Assembly (NCBI GenBank): GCA_945957365.1
Contig: CAMFKI010000009.1
Span: 1-64,000, forward strand
From: an uncultured Alphaproteobacteria bacterium
GTDB taxonomy: Bacteria > Pseudomonadota > Alphaproteobacteria > Rhizobiales > Aestuariivirgaceae
Direction of reading: 5' to 3'
Length of the DNA: 64,000 nucleotides
Each line of letters begins with the position of its first letter. The stretch's first letter is position 1. Position numbers and translations under genes: made by a program. The notes below the pieces were generated by a model. It searched no databases. It had not been told where the DNA came from and saw only the letters and a program-made list of their open reading frames with translations. Shown in pieces: positions 1 through 9,547 of this stretch.

Positions 1-103
1 ACATGTCCAGAAGTTCATTTTTTCCTTGCAAACGGGGCGGCATCCACAAAAGAGAATTAGGTAGTGATAGTCTCTGTCTCAGTAGAAATTCCGTCTTTCG
101 ATG

Positions 104-122
104 CCACGACCCACGGTCGTGG
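104..122 (+). promoter_or_regulatory. Hairpin upstream of the flp pilin gene
   Basis: An 8-bp perfect inverted repeat, CCACGACC and GGTCGTGG, with a 3-nt loop lies about 100 bp before the pilin start. It could be a leader hairpin or a protein-binding palindrome. A TTGACG box at 154-159 could be a -35 element, but no convincing -10 follows it, so I do not call a promoter. Function is inferred only. Confidence 0.35.
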
Positions 123-219
123 TGCTGAAAAGGTTCTACGAAGGGAACTTCCCTTGACGTGGTTTGAGCCTAAGAACAACTCTGCGTAAGTGCACCATCA
201 ACTAACAGGGACTGCAAAA

Positions 220-405
220 ATGAAATCGATTGTTTCTCTCTTCCGCGCTCTTCACGCCGACGACAGCGGCGCCGCCTTCATCGAATACACCGCTCTTCTG
301 GGCGTTATCCTTGCCGTCGGCCTTCTCGTGCTGACGAAGGTTGGCAACTGGGCCACCACCCAGTGGTCGACCCTCTGCAGCGGCCTCGGCACGAATTGTA
401 AGTAA
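220..405 (+). CDS. flp: Flp/Fap-type pilin subunit of the Tad pilus
   Basis: This 61-residue protein is the probable structural subunit of the Tad (Flp) pilus, which mediates surface adhesion. A short basic leader is followed by the Flp cleavage motif: Gly in DDSGAAFIEYTALLG, with Glu at +5 and Tyr at +6 of the mature protein. The hydrophobic stretch TALLGVILAVGLLVLTKVG forms the pilin helix. I chose the ATG at 220 because it gives the compact leader expected for Flp pilins; a GTG at 190 would add ten residues that look non-coding. It is the first gene of the tad operon and is separated from cpaB by a stable hairpin. Two cysteines near the C-terminus (STLCSGLGTNCK) could form a small disulfide loop, which is an inference. 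Confidence 0.93.
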   Translation: MKSIVSLFRALHADDSGAAFIEYTALLGVILAVGLLVLTKVGNWATTQWSTLCSGLGTNCK

Positions 406-423
406 GCAAACGTTTACGCCAAT

Positions 424-447
424 CTGCCGCGGCACCCGCCGCGGCAG
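424..447 (+). terminator. Hairpin between flp and cpaB (attenuator or mRNA stabiliser)
   Basis: CTGCCGCGG and CCGCGGCAG form a perfect 9-bp GC stem with a 6-nt loop 18 bp after the pilin stop. No U-tract follows, so it is probably not a full intrinsic terminator. A hairpin here fits the usual need for far more pilin than assembly proteins, by partial termination or 3'-end protection of a pilin mRNA. Confidence 0.6.
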
Positions 448-499
448 CTTGGATTCTCGGACGCATCGACAACACGAAAACATCAACGAGTAGTCATAC

Positions 500-1483
500 A
501 TGCTCCCCGTGCGGCTCGGCACCTTGATTATGCTTCTCGTTGCGCTGCTGTTCGGCAGCCTCGCGGTGTTCCTGGCAAAGACGTGGCTCGCCAACCAGCA
601 AACGCCCGTCGTGCAGGTCGCACCGCCCCCTGAAAAGGTCCAGACGGAAACCATCGTCATCGCCAAGAAGGATCTGAACTTCGGCGAACCGCTCACGCCC
701 GACGTGCTGAGCGAAATCGACTGGCCGAAGGGCTCGAGGCCCGATGGCTCGTTTTCCACCATTGCCGACATCAACAAGGATGGCGCCCGCGTGGTCCTGA
801 CCCCGATCAGCCCCAACGAACCCGTCCTGACCTGGAAGATTTCAGGCCCCGGCGCCCGTGCCAGCCTTTCGGCCCTGGTGGCCAAGGGCCAGCGCGCCGT
901 CACCATTCGCATCAACGATACCTCGGGGATCGGCGGTTTCGTGCTGCCGGGCGACCGCGTCGACGTGCTCTACGCACGGAAGGGCGAGACGGCCAGCATC
1001 GACGTGCTGCTGCAGAACGTGCGCGTTCTTGCGATCAACCAGAACAACGACCAGAAGGGTTCCAACCCGATCGACGGCCGCACCGCGACCCTCGAGTTGA
1101 GCCCTGTCGATGCCGAAAAGCTGGCGCTGGCGCAGGCCACGGGTGACCTGTCCTTCACCCTGCGCGCCGCGGGCTCGCTCGATCCCGCTCCGGCGCGGCG
1201 GATCCTCGAAAGCGAACTCACCTCCGATGCCAATGTCTATCAGCCGGCCGATCCCACCGCGGTCGCTGCCCAGGCCGCACTTGCGCAGCGGATTGCCGAC
1301 CTCGAGGCCAAGCTGAAGCAGGACGAGGCCAACCGCGCCCAGCAGATCGTCGTCGAAGCCAAGACCGCACCGGCTCCCGCACCCGCGGCCGCCGAACAGG
1401 CGATGCCCACCACTGCGCAGGTCACGATCTATCGCGGCCTGCAAGGTTCCGACTACACCGTTCCTCTGGACGCCAATAAATGA
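500..1483 (+). CDS. cpaB: Flp pilus assembly protein CpaB/RcpC
   Basis: The 327-residue protein is a CpaB/RcpC periplasmic component that works with the outer-membrane secretin of the Tad machine. Residues about 7-27 (LIMLLVALLFGSLAVFLAK) form a single N-terminal membrane anchor. A SAF-like domain follows, with the segment ETIVIAKKDLNFGEPLTPD near residue 50 and the GGFVLPGDRVDVLYAR segment near residue 140. The C-terminus has an Ala/Glu-rich, partly coiled stretch (about 250-300). The length is normal for the family. The stop overlaps the start of cpaC (ATGA, 1480-1483), which indicates translational coupling. Confidence 0.93.
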   Translation: MLPVRLGTLIMLLVALLFGSLAVFLAKTWLANQQTPVVQVAPPPEKVQTETIVIAKKDLNFGEPLTPDVLSEIDWPKGSRPDGSFSTIADINKDGARVVLTPISPNEPVLTWKISGPGARASLSALVAKGQRAVTIRINDTSGIGGFVLPGDRVDVLYARKGETASIDVLLQNVRVLAINQNNDQKGSNPIDGRTATLELSPVDAEKLALAQATGDLSFTLRAAGSLDPAPARRILESELTSDANVYQPADPTAVAAQAALAQRIADLEAKLKQDEANRAQQIVVEAKTAPAPAPAAAEQAMPTTAQVTIYRGLQGSDYTVPLDANK

Positions 1484-2970
1484 TCAAATCCTTCTTCCGC
1501 CAGGTCTGCCCGAGGAATGTGGCTGCAACAGCCGTTGGGTCGGCGTTGGCAGTCCTGCTGCTCGTGGGCTGGCAAATGGAACGGCCCACCGGTGCGGCCG
1601 CGGCAACACTTCTGAAGATTTCGGCGGATGAGCGGGTGGCGCGCCTCAAGGTCGTCGCCGGTCATTCGGAGACCTTCCGTCTGACCGTGCCGTTCGGCGA
1701 GATCGTGGTCGGCGATCCCGAAACGGCCGATGTCAACGCACTCAGCGACCGCACGCTCTATGTGCTGGGCCGCAAGATCGGCACCACCAACGTCACGCTG
1801 TTCGACGAGAACAAGAATCTCCTTGCCGTTGTCGACGTGGAAGTGACCCATGACCTGAGCGGACTGAAGGAAGCATTGCAGCAGGCGATCCCCGGGTCCA
1901 ACCTCAAGGTGCGCAGCATCAATGGCCGCGTGCTGCTCGAAGGCGAGGTGCCGAGCGCTCCGGCTGCGGCGAAGGCCATGACCATCGCACATGATTTCGC
2001 CGGCGATGAAGTCACCAACTCCTTCACCATCACCGCCAACCAGCAGGTGAACCTCGAAGTCCGCATGATCGAGGTGGCGCGCCAGGCCGGCAAGGAATTG
2101 GGTTTCAACTGGAACCTGACCAACAACGGCAACGGCTATGCCCAGGGCACGGGCGTGAACGGCTGGGCCCGGCAGGGCGCCGTGACAACGCCGGGCGTTG
2201 GACTGACCGCCGTTGCGGGCGCGCTGTCGGGTGTTTTGCCCTTCGGTTCGATCGTCGCCAACATCCTGCAGAACGGCACGTCGCCTGACCTCCTGATCTC
2301 CGCCCTGGAAGAGCGCAAGCTGGCCCGCCGCCTTGCCGAACCGAACCTGACGGCGCTGTCCGGCCAGGCCGCAAGCTTCCATGCGGGCGGCGAAGTGCCG
2401 GTGCAGACCTGTCAGGGCTCACTCGCCGACCAGACCTGTTCCGTCACCTACAAGGACTTCGGCGTCAAGCTCGACTTCACGCCCACGGTGATGGACGACG
2501 GCCTCATCAACCTTCAGATCAATCCCGAAGTCTCCGAAATCGACCCGTCGGTCAGCTATAACGGCAACCCCGGCTTCGTCACCCGCCGCGCCAACACCAG
2601 CGTCGAACTGCGCGACGGCCAGAGCTTCGCCATCGCCGGACTGCTGCAGTCCCTCAATGCCAAGGATGCGAGCCAGGTGCCGTGGGTCGGCGACGTGCCG
2701 ATCATCGGCACGCTGTTCCGCTCCTCCGCCTTCCAGAAGAAGGAATCGGATCTCGTCATCATCGTGACGCCGCGCCTCGTCCGACCGGTCGGCACCGAAC
2801 AGCAGCTGAAGGACCCGCTGAACGACGGGCTCGTCTCTTCGAACGACGCCGAGTTCTTCCTGCTTGGCCAGCAGGAGGTTTCGCGCAAGAGCCTCGACAC
2901 CAAGTACAATCACGAATACGGCCACATCATCGACTTGCCACAGGTGAATTATGGCGCTCCTCAGAAATAG
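1480..2970 (+). CDS. cpaC: Tad pilus outer-membrane secretin CpaC/RcpA
   Basis: This 496-residue protein is the type II/III-like secretin that forms the outer-membrane channel of the Tad pilus. A hydrophobic export segment lies around residues 14-29. A pilus-type N-terminal domain follows (LKVVAGHSETFRLTVPFGEI), then a BON-like region (VRSINGRVLLEGEV). The secretin core in the second half contains VPWVGDVPIIGTLFRS and SDLVIIVTPRLVRP, both typical of secretins. It starts in a 4-nt overlap with cpaB, and its last 20 nt overlap the next small gene in another frame. Confidence 0.94.
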   Translation: MIKSFFRQVCPRNVAATAVGSALAVLLLVGWQMERPTGAAAATLLKISADERVARLKVVAGHSETFRLTVPFGEIVVGDPETADVNALSDRTLYVLGRKIGTTNVTLFDENKNLLAVVDVEVTHDLSGLKEALQQAIPGSNLKVRSINGRVLLEGEVPSAPAAAKAMTIAHDFAGDEVTNSFTITANQQVNLEVRMIEVARQAGKELGFNWNLTNNGNGYAQGTGVNGWARQGAVTTPGVGLTAVAGALSGVLPFGSIVANILQNGTSPDLLISALEERKLARRLAEPNLTALSGQAASFHAGGEVPVQTCQGSLADQTCSVTYKDFGVKLDFTPTVMDDGLINLQINPEVSEIDPSVSYNGNPGFVTRRANTSVELRDGQSFAIAGLLQSLNAKDASQVPWVGDVPIIGTLFRSSAFQKKESDLVIIVTPRLVRPVGTEQQLKDPLNDGLVSSNDAEFFLLGQQEVSRKSLDTKYNHEYGHIIDLPQVNYGAPQK

Positions 2971-3364
2971 CCTTCTCACCGGCGCCCTTTCCGCCGCGCT
3001 TTCCGGCGCGCCGGCCATGGCCGACGGGATTCCGAACAACTACATCTACGACTACTCGGGCCACAGCGACTCGATCACCATCGGGCTGGGCGATGCGCCG
3101 ATCTCGAACATCATCATCCAGCATCCGACGCCTTGGCCGTCCTACGTCAACAACACACGGATCAAGACTCCGAGCAGCCAGGGGATCAACGCCCTCGAGA
3201 ACATGCTGGGCCAGTACATGCAGGGCGGCGGCAGGACGGTTTACTATGATCCGGACGGTTCGTCGGTCGGGACGGGTTCGACCAACAGCGGCGGTTCGAG
3301 CGCGGCATCGCCAAGTGCGGGTGTTTCGTCCGGCGGAATGTCGTCCGGTTCGGGCGCTAACTGA
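2951..3364 (+). CDS. Small secreted protein in the tad operon (unknown)
   Basis: I do not recognise a family for this 137-residue protein. It has a clear cleavable signal peptide (LLTGALSAALSGAPAMA, cut before DGIPNNY). The middle part is rich in Asn, Ile and Tyr, including ISNIIIQHPTPWPSY. The C-terminal 40 residues are a Ser/Gly low-complexity tail. It overlaps cpaC by 20 nt, so it is expressed with the secretin. It occupies the slot where cpaD, the secretin-associated lipoprotein of about 200 residues, is normally found, but it has no lipobox and no CpaD-like sequence that I can see. A role as an outer-membrane or periplasmic accessory of the pilus is inferred from position. Confidence 0.72.
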   Translation: MALLRNSLLTGALSAALSGAPAMADGIPNNYIYDYSGHSDSITIGLGDAPISNIIIQHPTPWPSYVNNTRIKTPSSQGINALENMLGQYMQGGGRTVYYDPDGSSVGTGSTNSGGSSAASPSAGVSSGGMSSGSGAN

Positions 3365-3459
3365 GGTGATGCGGCCGGGATGGGCAGGATCCGCCAGAGA
3401 CTCTGCACGAGACACGGGCGAGGCCTCTTGAAGAGCCGCTGCGCGCCGTCGAACCCGGC

Positions 3460-3606
3460 ATGGCGCTCAGCAATGCAAGCATTCCGTTTCCCCTCATCGC
3501 AGGCCTCGTTCTGTCCGCCGCGGGATGTGACGGGACGCAGGCTATCGAGGCTCATTCGGCCATCACGTCAGGCTCTCCCATGGAGCGTGTGACCGGTGTC
3601 CGCTAA
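3460..3606 (+). CDS. Possible small lipoprotein ORF, 48 residues
   Basis: This short frame starts at an ATG and encodes a hydrophobic leader (PFPLIAGLVLSAAGC) followed by a Cys, resembling a lipoprotein signal, although the -3 residue is Ala, not the preferred Leu or Val. It ends at TAA 3604-3606 after about 25 hydrophilic residues. It lies in a 373-bp stretch between the secreted protein and cpaE that would otherwise be empty inside a tightly packed operon. The start has no strong ribosome-binding site. It may be a real peptide or the leader of a decayed cpaD-like gene. Confidence 0.42.
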   Translation: MALSNASIPFPLIAGLVLSAAGCDGTQAIEAHSAITSGSPMERVTGVR

Positions 3607-3736
3607 GCGTGAAATTGGCATTGAGGAGGTAAGTGGCCGGAGCGTCGTGACGATGGTCTCCGGGCCGGCCCCTGTCAGCGCGACGGCGCAGGTGACGGGT
3701 CACCGCGGCTTCAAGGCGACATGGAGCGGCAGCTGA
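3596..3736 (+). CDS. Possible second half of a broken small gene, 46 residues
   Basis: From a GTG at 3596 this frame overlaps the end of the preceding small lipoprotein frame by 11 nt and runs to a TGA at 3734-3736, one base before the cpaE start. The encoded peptide is rich in Val, Ser, Gly and Ala (EEVSGRSVVTMVSGPAPVSA) and would read as a plausible continuation of the upstream frame if one frameshift is assumed. Weak starts and small size keep confidence low. It could be a coupled gene, a frameshifted remnant, or chance. Confidence 0.25.
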   Translation: MSAKREIGIEEVSGRSVVTMVSGPAPVSATAQVTGHRGFKATWSGS

Positions 3737-3737
3737 C

Positions 3738-4892
3738 ATGTTGCAGATCTTCAGCCGCTCCATCAGGTCAGCCAATCCCATCATGGGGATCGGCTTCGTC
3801 ACGCAGAACGAGGAAATCGGCCAGCAGCTGAGGGAGTATGTCGCCCAGCGCGAAGGTGTCGATCTCAGCCTCATCGCGTCCTCCAAGGTGGTCCCGGGCT
3901 TCGATCCGCGCGGCATCAGCATCTTCGTCTATGATCTCGATTCGTCGAACGAGGCCTCGCAGCGCGAGTTCGAGCGCTTCATGAGCCAGCGTCCGCAGAG
4001 TCTCCCGGTGGTGGTGCTGTCACCGGCGCTGGGCGACGAGCTGATCCGCTGGCTGCTGCGGCTGCGCGTCGCCGACTGGCTCAAGGCGCCCCTGAGCGCC
4101 GGCGAGCTGATCGCCGCCTGCGGCCGCATCCTGAGCCAGAGCAGTACCGCCAAGTCCGACCTCAAATGCATGACCTTCATGGGCGCGCGCGGCGGCGTTG
4201 GCACGACATCGATCGCCATTCACGCCGCGCTGCTCACCGAGCGGCGCAGCAAGTCGCCGTCGATCACCACCTGCATCGTCGACCTCGACCTCACGGGCGG
4301 CGGCTGCGCGGAGTATCTCGATCTCAGGCCGTCCTGGGCGCTCGACGAGATCATCGCCAATCCGTCGCGCCTCGACCCGCACATGCTGGAGATCATGACC
4401 TCCAGCTACAAGGGCAAGGTCGACGTGCTCTCCGCCCAGCGCAAGTTCGGGGAGGCCTTCACCTTTGCTCCCGAAGTGATCACCCGCACGCTCGACATCG
4501 TCTCGCAGAGCCACCAGAACCTGATCGTCGACCTGCCGCGCCACGTGGAAAACTGGAGCGATGCGGTGATCCTGGGTTCAACCGACGTATTCGTCATCAC
4601 CGATTTCTCGGTGCCGGGCCTCAAGGCGGCACGGCGCATGGTGAACGACCTCACGGCGCAATTCGGCGAACTTGTGAAGCCGAAGGTGATCGTCAACAAG
4701 TTCACCCGCTCGCTGTTCGGCACCGGCATTTCGGCCAGCGAGGTAAAGGATCTGCTGGGCGACGTTCTGGCCGGCCAGATTTCCGCCGACGACCGCCTGT
4801 TGCGGGAGTCGATCGACCGGGGCATCCCGACGATCGAGATCAAGCCGCGCAATCGCTTCGTTTCCGACCTGTCCAAGATTTTGGGGTACTGA
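3738..4892 (+). CDS. cpaE: Tad pilus localisation ATPase-like protein CpaE/TadZ
   Basis: The 384-residue protein belongs to the CpaE/TadZ group, which places the Tad machine at a cell site. The N-terminal ~130 residues form a receiver-like (ARD) domain (FVTQNEEIGQQLREYVAQR). From about residue 140 a MinD/ParA-type domain begins with MTFMGARGGVGTTSIAIHA. This deviant Walker A lacks the usual Lys before Thr (GGVGTT instead of GGVGKT), as seen in many CpaE proteins. The motif IVDLDLTGGG and the segment NLIVDLPRH follow. It ends 2 bp before cpaF, so the two are cotranscribed. Confidence 0.92.
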   Translation: MLQIFSRSIRSANPIMGIGFVTQNEEIGQQLREYVAQREGVDLSLIASSKVVPGFDPRGISIFVYDLDSSNEASQREFERFMSQRPQSLPVVVLSPALGDELIRWLLRLRVADWLKAPLSAGELIAACGRILSQSSTAKSDLKCMTFMGARGGVGTTSIAIHAALLTERRSKSPSITTCIVDLDLTGGGCAEYLDLRPSWALDEIIANPSRLDPHMLEIMTSSYKGKVDVLSAQRKFGEAFTFAPEVITRTLDIVSQSHQNLIVDLPRHVENWSDAVILGSTDVFVITDFSVPGLKAARRMVNDLTAQFGELVKPKVIVNKFTRSLFGTGISASEVKDLLGDVLAGQISADDRLLRESIDRGIPTIEIKPRNRFVSDLSKILGY

Positions 4893-4894
4893 GT

Positions 4895-6301
<1,407 letters not shown>

Positions 6302-6302
6302 C

Positions 6303-7268
6303 ATGGACCCCGGCTATCTCATCAGGATGACCTTCTACGTCTGCACGGCGATGGCGGTCATCTTCCTCGCCGAGGCGCTCTATCTCGGGGTGATCGCACC
6401 CATGCGGTCGCGCCGCGCCATCAACCGGCGGCTGCGCATGCAGCACGACGTGTCGAGCGGCGAGCAGGCGATGCTGCGCCTCAAGTCGGACCGCGGCATC
6501 GATGACCGCAACCAGTCGGTCACCGGCGGGTTGCGGAAAATGCTGGTGCAGTCCGGACTTTCGGTGACGGTCGCACGCTTCCTGACCATCGTCGTGGCGC
6601 TCTGTGTCGTGCTGACGGCCCTTCTGGTGACCTTCACCACGCAGTCGCCGGTGATCTGCGCCGCCATCGGAATCGCCATCGGGTTCGGCATCCCCTTCCT
6701 GGTCGTGCGCTTCATCCGCAAGCGCCGGATGACGGCATTCGGCGCCCAGCTGCCCGACGCCCTGGACGTCGTGGTGCGCAGCCTGCGCAGCGGCCACCCC
6801 GTGCCCACCGCACTCACCCTGGTGGGCCGCGAGATGCCCGATCCCATCGGCACCGAATTCGGCCTCACCACCGACGAACTCACCTACGGCCTCGATCTTC
6901 CACGGGCGTTGCAGAACCTCGCCTCCCGCGTTGGCGTCGCCGACATGTCGTTGCTGGTGACCGCGGTGTCGCTGCAATAATCGGCTGGCGGCAATCTCGG
7001 CGAAGTCCTCGAAAATCTTTCCCGCGTGCTGCGCGAGCGCTTCCAGCTCAAGCGCAAGGTGCGGTCGCTCTCGGCCGAAGGCCGCTTCTCGGCCTATGGC
7101 CTCACCATCATGCCGATCGCCATCTTCTTCGCGATCTACCTTCCGAACCCCCATTACTATTCGGACGTGTGGCACGAACCCACGTTCCAGATCGTGATGG
7201 GCGGACTCATCGTCTGGAAGATCATCGGTGACCTGATGATCTACAAGATGATCAACTTCAAGTATTGA
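6303..7268 (+). pseudogene. tadB: Tad pilus inner-membrane platform TadB/CpaG, interrupted by in-frame stop
   Basis: The frame from 6303 to 7268 encodes a complete TadB-type T2SSF platform protein of 321 codons, except that codon 226 (6978-6980) is TAA. The sequence reads AVSLQ, stop, SAGGNLGEVLENLSRVLRER. In TadB proteins this helix normally runs on through the conserved GGNL motif, and a Gln codon CAA at the TAA position would fit, so one C-to-T change explains it. There is no frameshift. The upstream part has membrane segments near residues 8-30 and 95-140; the downstream part holds the last two (FSAYGLTIMPIAIFFAIYL and FQIVMGGLIVWKIIGDLMIY). A GTG at 7026 could restart the second half. 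A sequencing error, a true null or readthrough are all possible. Confidence 0.9.
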
Positions 7269-8230
7269 TGGGGGACATGGACAGGATCACCGCATTCGTA
7301 ACGTCACGCGGCGAATTCATGTTGCTGGCTGCGGTATTCCTTGCCGTCGCATCCCTGACGCTTGCCTTCGGCAGCATCACCTCGTCATGGTCCGGCGTGC
7401 GCCGGCGCGTCACGGCGTCGGGGCCGGCGGCACCCTCGGGGCCTGCCCCGGCGCAATCGGTGCTTCACAGCGCCGAGCCGGAATACCTGCGCGGCCTGGT
7501 TCCGACCGACGAGGCCAAGAAATCGGAACTCGTGAAGTTCCTCAATTCCTCGGGCTATTACGGCAATCGCGCACTGGTGCTGTTCCAGGCGAGCCGGCTG
7601 GGCGTTGCCCTGGTGTTCGGCGTTCTGACGGCGGCGCTGTTCGGGCGCCTCTACCCCGGCCAGCCCATCGCCTACACCATCCTTGCCTGCGTTGTGATGA
7701 CCTTCATCGGCTACATGCTGCCGCGGGCCCTCGTCAGCGTGCGCCGTGACAAGCTGTTCGAGGAGCACCGTCAGGGCTTTCCGGACTTTCTCGATCTGCT
7801 GGTCATCTGCGTTGAAGCTGGTATCAGCGTCGATTCGGCGATGGACCGAATCAGCAAGGATCTCTCGCGTGATTATCCCTCGCTGTCCCGCAATCTCGGC
7901 TTCATGTCGCTGGAGCTGCGGGCCGGCAAGACAACGCGCGAGGCCCTGGAAAATCTCGGCATGAGACTGGGCATTCCAGAGGCGCTGTCGTTTGCGACAC
8001 TCATCCGCCAGTCGGAGGAACTCGGCACGAGTCTCGTGCAGTCGTTGCGTGTTTACAGTGAGGAAATGCGGCAGAAGCGCATGGCACGGGCCGAGGAAAA
8101 GGCCTTTGCCCTGCCCGTGAAGCTGGTTCTGCCGCTCGGACTTTTCATCTTTCCGGTGGTGCTTGGGGTTACGCTGCTGCCGGTCGTGATCAAACTTTTT
8201 GCGGCGCTAGGGATATCGAAGGGACATTAA
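7268..8230 (+). CDS. tadC: Tad pilus inner-membrane platform protein TadC/CpaH
   Basis: The 320-residue protein is the second T2SSF platform protein and pairs with TadB to couple CpaF to pilin extraction. Membrane segments are visible at about residues 15-35 (FMLLAAVFLAVASLTLAFG), 100-145 and 285-312 (LVLPLGLFIFPVVLGVTLLPVVIKLF). The T2SSF core contains FPDFLDLLVICVEAGISVD and LIRQSEELGTSLVQSLRVY. The ATG at 7268 overlaps the tadB stop; an ATG at 7277 is an alternative. It is intact, unlike its partner. Confidence 0.92.
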   Translation: MGDMDRITAFVTSRGEFMLLAAVFLAVASLTLAFGSITSSWSGVRRRVTASGPAAPSGPAPAQSVLHSAEPEYLRGLVPTDEAKKSELVKFLNSSGYYGNRALVLFQASRLGVALVFGVLTAALFGRLYPGQPIAYTILACVVMTFIGYMLPRALVSVRRDKLFEEHRQGFPDFLDLLVICVEAGISVDSAMDRISKDLSRDYPSLSRNLGFMSLELRAGKTTREALENLGMRLGIPEALSFATLIRQSEELGTSLVQSLRVYSEEMRQKRMARAEEKAFALPVKLVLPLGLFIFPVVLGVTLLPVVIKLFAALGISKGH

Positions 8231-8761
8231 ATGGGGACGAGGGCAACAACCGGCAGGGCATTGCGATGTTTCGCGCTGCTCGGCCTCTGCGTGGGCGTGA
8301 CGGCATGCACTTCCCAGGCGAACCTGCTGCTGGCGGGGCCGGGCAACAAGCCTGGTCCCAAGGTCGAGGACGCGGCGTTCTTCCCGTCGGATGACTATCT
8401 CCGCATGGGCAAGGTCTATTTCCGCAACGAGAACTACGGCCTCGCCGCCGACAGCTACCAGAAGGCCGTCGAGGTCACGCCGAAGGATGCCGAGGCATGG
8501 CTGGGGCTGGCTGCAAGCTACGATCACTTGCGCCGCTTCGATCTTGCGGACCAGGCCTATGAACGCGCCCTGAAGCTGGGCGCGCAGAATGCGGTCATGC
8601 TCAACAACGCAGGCTATTCCCAGCTGCTCCGCGGCAATCTGGTGAGTGCGCGCAAGTTCCTGCTGAAGGCCTATGAACTCGAGCCTGACAACCCCTACAT
8701 CCAGAACAACCTCCGGCTCCTCGGCGAGTCGGAAAAGAGTGTGAAACGCCCGGCCAACTGA
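8231..8761 (+). CDS. tadD: TadD-like TPR lipoprotein
   Basis: This 176-residue protein has a lipoprotein signal ending VGVTAC at Cys26, so it is probably anchored in the outer membrane. The mature part contains about three tetratricopeptide repeats (YLRMGKVYFRNENYGLAADSY, AWLGLAASYDHLRRFDLADQAY, AVMLNNAGYSQLLRGNLVSAR). TadD proteins act as pilotin-like partners of the secretin and other outer-membrane Tad parts. It starts immediately after the tadC stop and its TGA overlaps the ATG of the next gene by one base, so it is within the same operon. Confidence 0.87.
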   Translation: MGTRATTGRALRCFALLGLCVGVTACTSQANLLLAGPGNKPGPKVEDAAFFPSDDYLRMGKVYFRNENYGLAADSYQKAVEVTPKDAEAWLGLAASYDHLRRFDLADQAYERALKLGAQNAVMLNNAGYSQLLRGNLVSARKFLLKAYELEPDNPYIQNNLRLLGESEKSVKRPAN

Positions 8762-9531
8762 TGGCGAATGTCAGCGATCATCGACTGGTGAACGAACTCG
8801 TGGAACTCGTCCAGTTCGGTGACGACGCGCGCGCCGGGAAGGCAGCCAGGAATCGCGCCGCTGCAGCGCCGCGCCTTCGCATCTTCGACATCGTGCTGTG
8901 GAGCAGCGTTACGAATATCGTGCTTCTGGGCTGCTTTGCCGTGGGCTGGAATTTCGACGCGATCAAGGGCCGAGTCCTCGGCGTCAATGCTGCCTCCGCC
9001 GCGGCTGCGGCCGGCAAGAGCGACGACCCGCTGGCGCTTTCGCGTTATCAGCTTCAGGACAATGAACTCCTCACCCACGGCCCGCAGCGCCAGCTGAAGG
9101 GCCCGCTCGAGATCACGCTGGTGCCGTCGTCAGCACCGATTGCCACCGTGGCGGTTGCCGCCACGGATCCGGCTGCAGGCCAGGAGCAGGGCGATGGCCC
9201 GGGCGATATCGTCGTGGGGCCCGAAGATCCGACCGCGCAGCGTTCGAAGAGCCCCGTCCTGCGTATGGGCGACAAGGCGGGCGACGTCGAGATCGGCAGT
9301 TTCGAGACGGTGTCGCTGGCGGGCAGTTCGGCCGAATGCCTCGATACCGCCTACGGGCTGCTCGACGACATCGGCGCGCCACGCGACAAGCTCAAGGTGC
9401 TGGCCGAAAGCAAGGTCATCACGGTGGCCCGCATCTGTGCGGGCAACGGTTCGCTGATCGTCACCTGCCGGCTCGATCAGATCACCATCAGCCCGCGCCG
9501 ACTGAAGCCGAACGAGAGCTGCACCGGCTGA
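8761..9531 (+). CDS. Unknown membrane-anchored protein at the end of the tad operon
   Basis: I do not recognise this 256-residue protein. It has a short cytoplasmic N-terminus, one membrane segment at about residues 41-62 (DIVLWSSVTNIVLLGCFAVGW), an Ala/Pro-rich linker and a C-terminal domain (about 185-256) with four cysteines in the segments SSAECLDTAYG, ARICAGNG, IVTCRLDQ and NESCTG. Those cysteines would be periplasmic in an N-in topology and could form two disulfides. The ATG overlaps the tadD stop by one base, so it is translationally linked to the pilus genes. A pilus accessory role is inferred from the operon only. Confidence 0.75.
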   Translation: MANVSDHRLVNELVELVQFGDDARAGKAARNRAAAAPRLRIFDIVLWSSVTNIVLLGCFAVGWNFDAIKGRVLGVNAASAAAAAGKSDDPLALSRYQLQDNELLTHGPQRQLKGPLEITLVPSSAPIATVAVAATDPAAGQEQGDGPGDIVVGPEDPTAQRSKSPVLRMGDKAGDVEIGSFETVSLAGSSAECLDTAYGLLDDIGAPRDKLKVLAESKVITVARICAGNGSLIVTCRLDQITISPRRLKPNESCTG

Positions 9532-9547
9532 CGGGCAGTGTCGCGGC

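Noticed and set aside
6978..6980. Selenocysteine or pyrrolysine recoding at the tadB stop
   Set aside because: The codon is TAA, which is not used for either, and no recoding element is visible.
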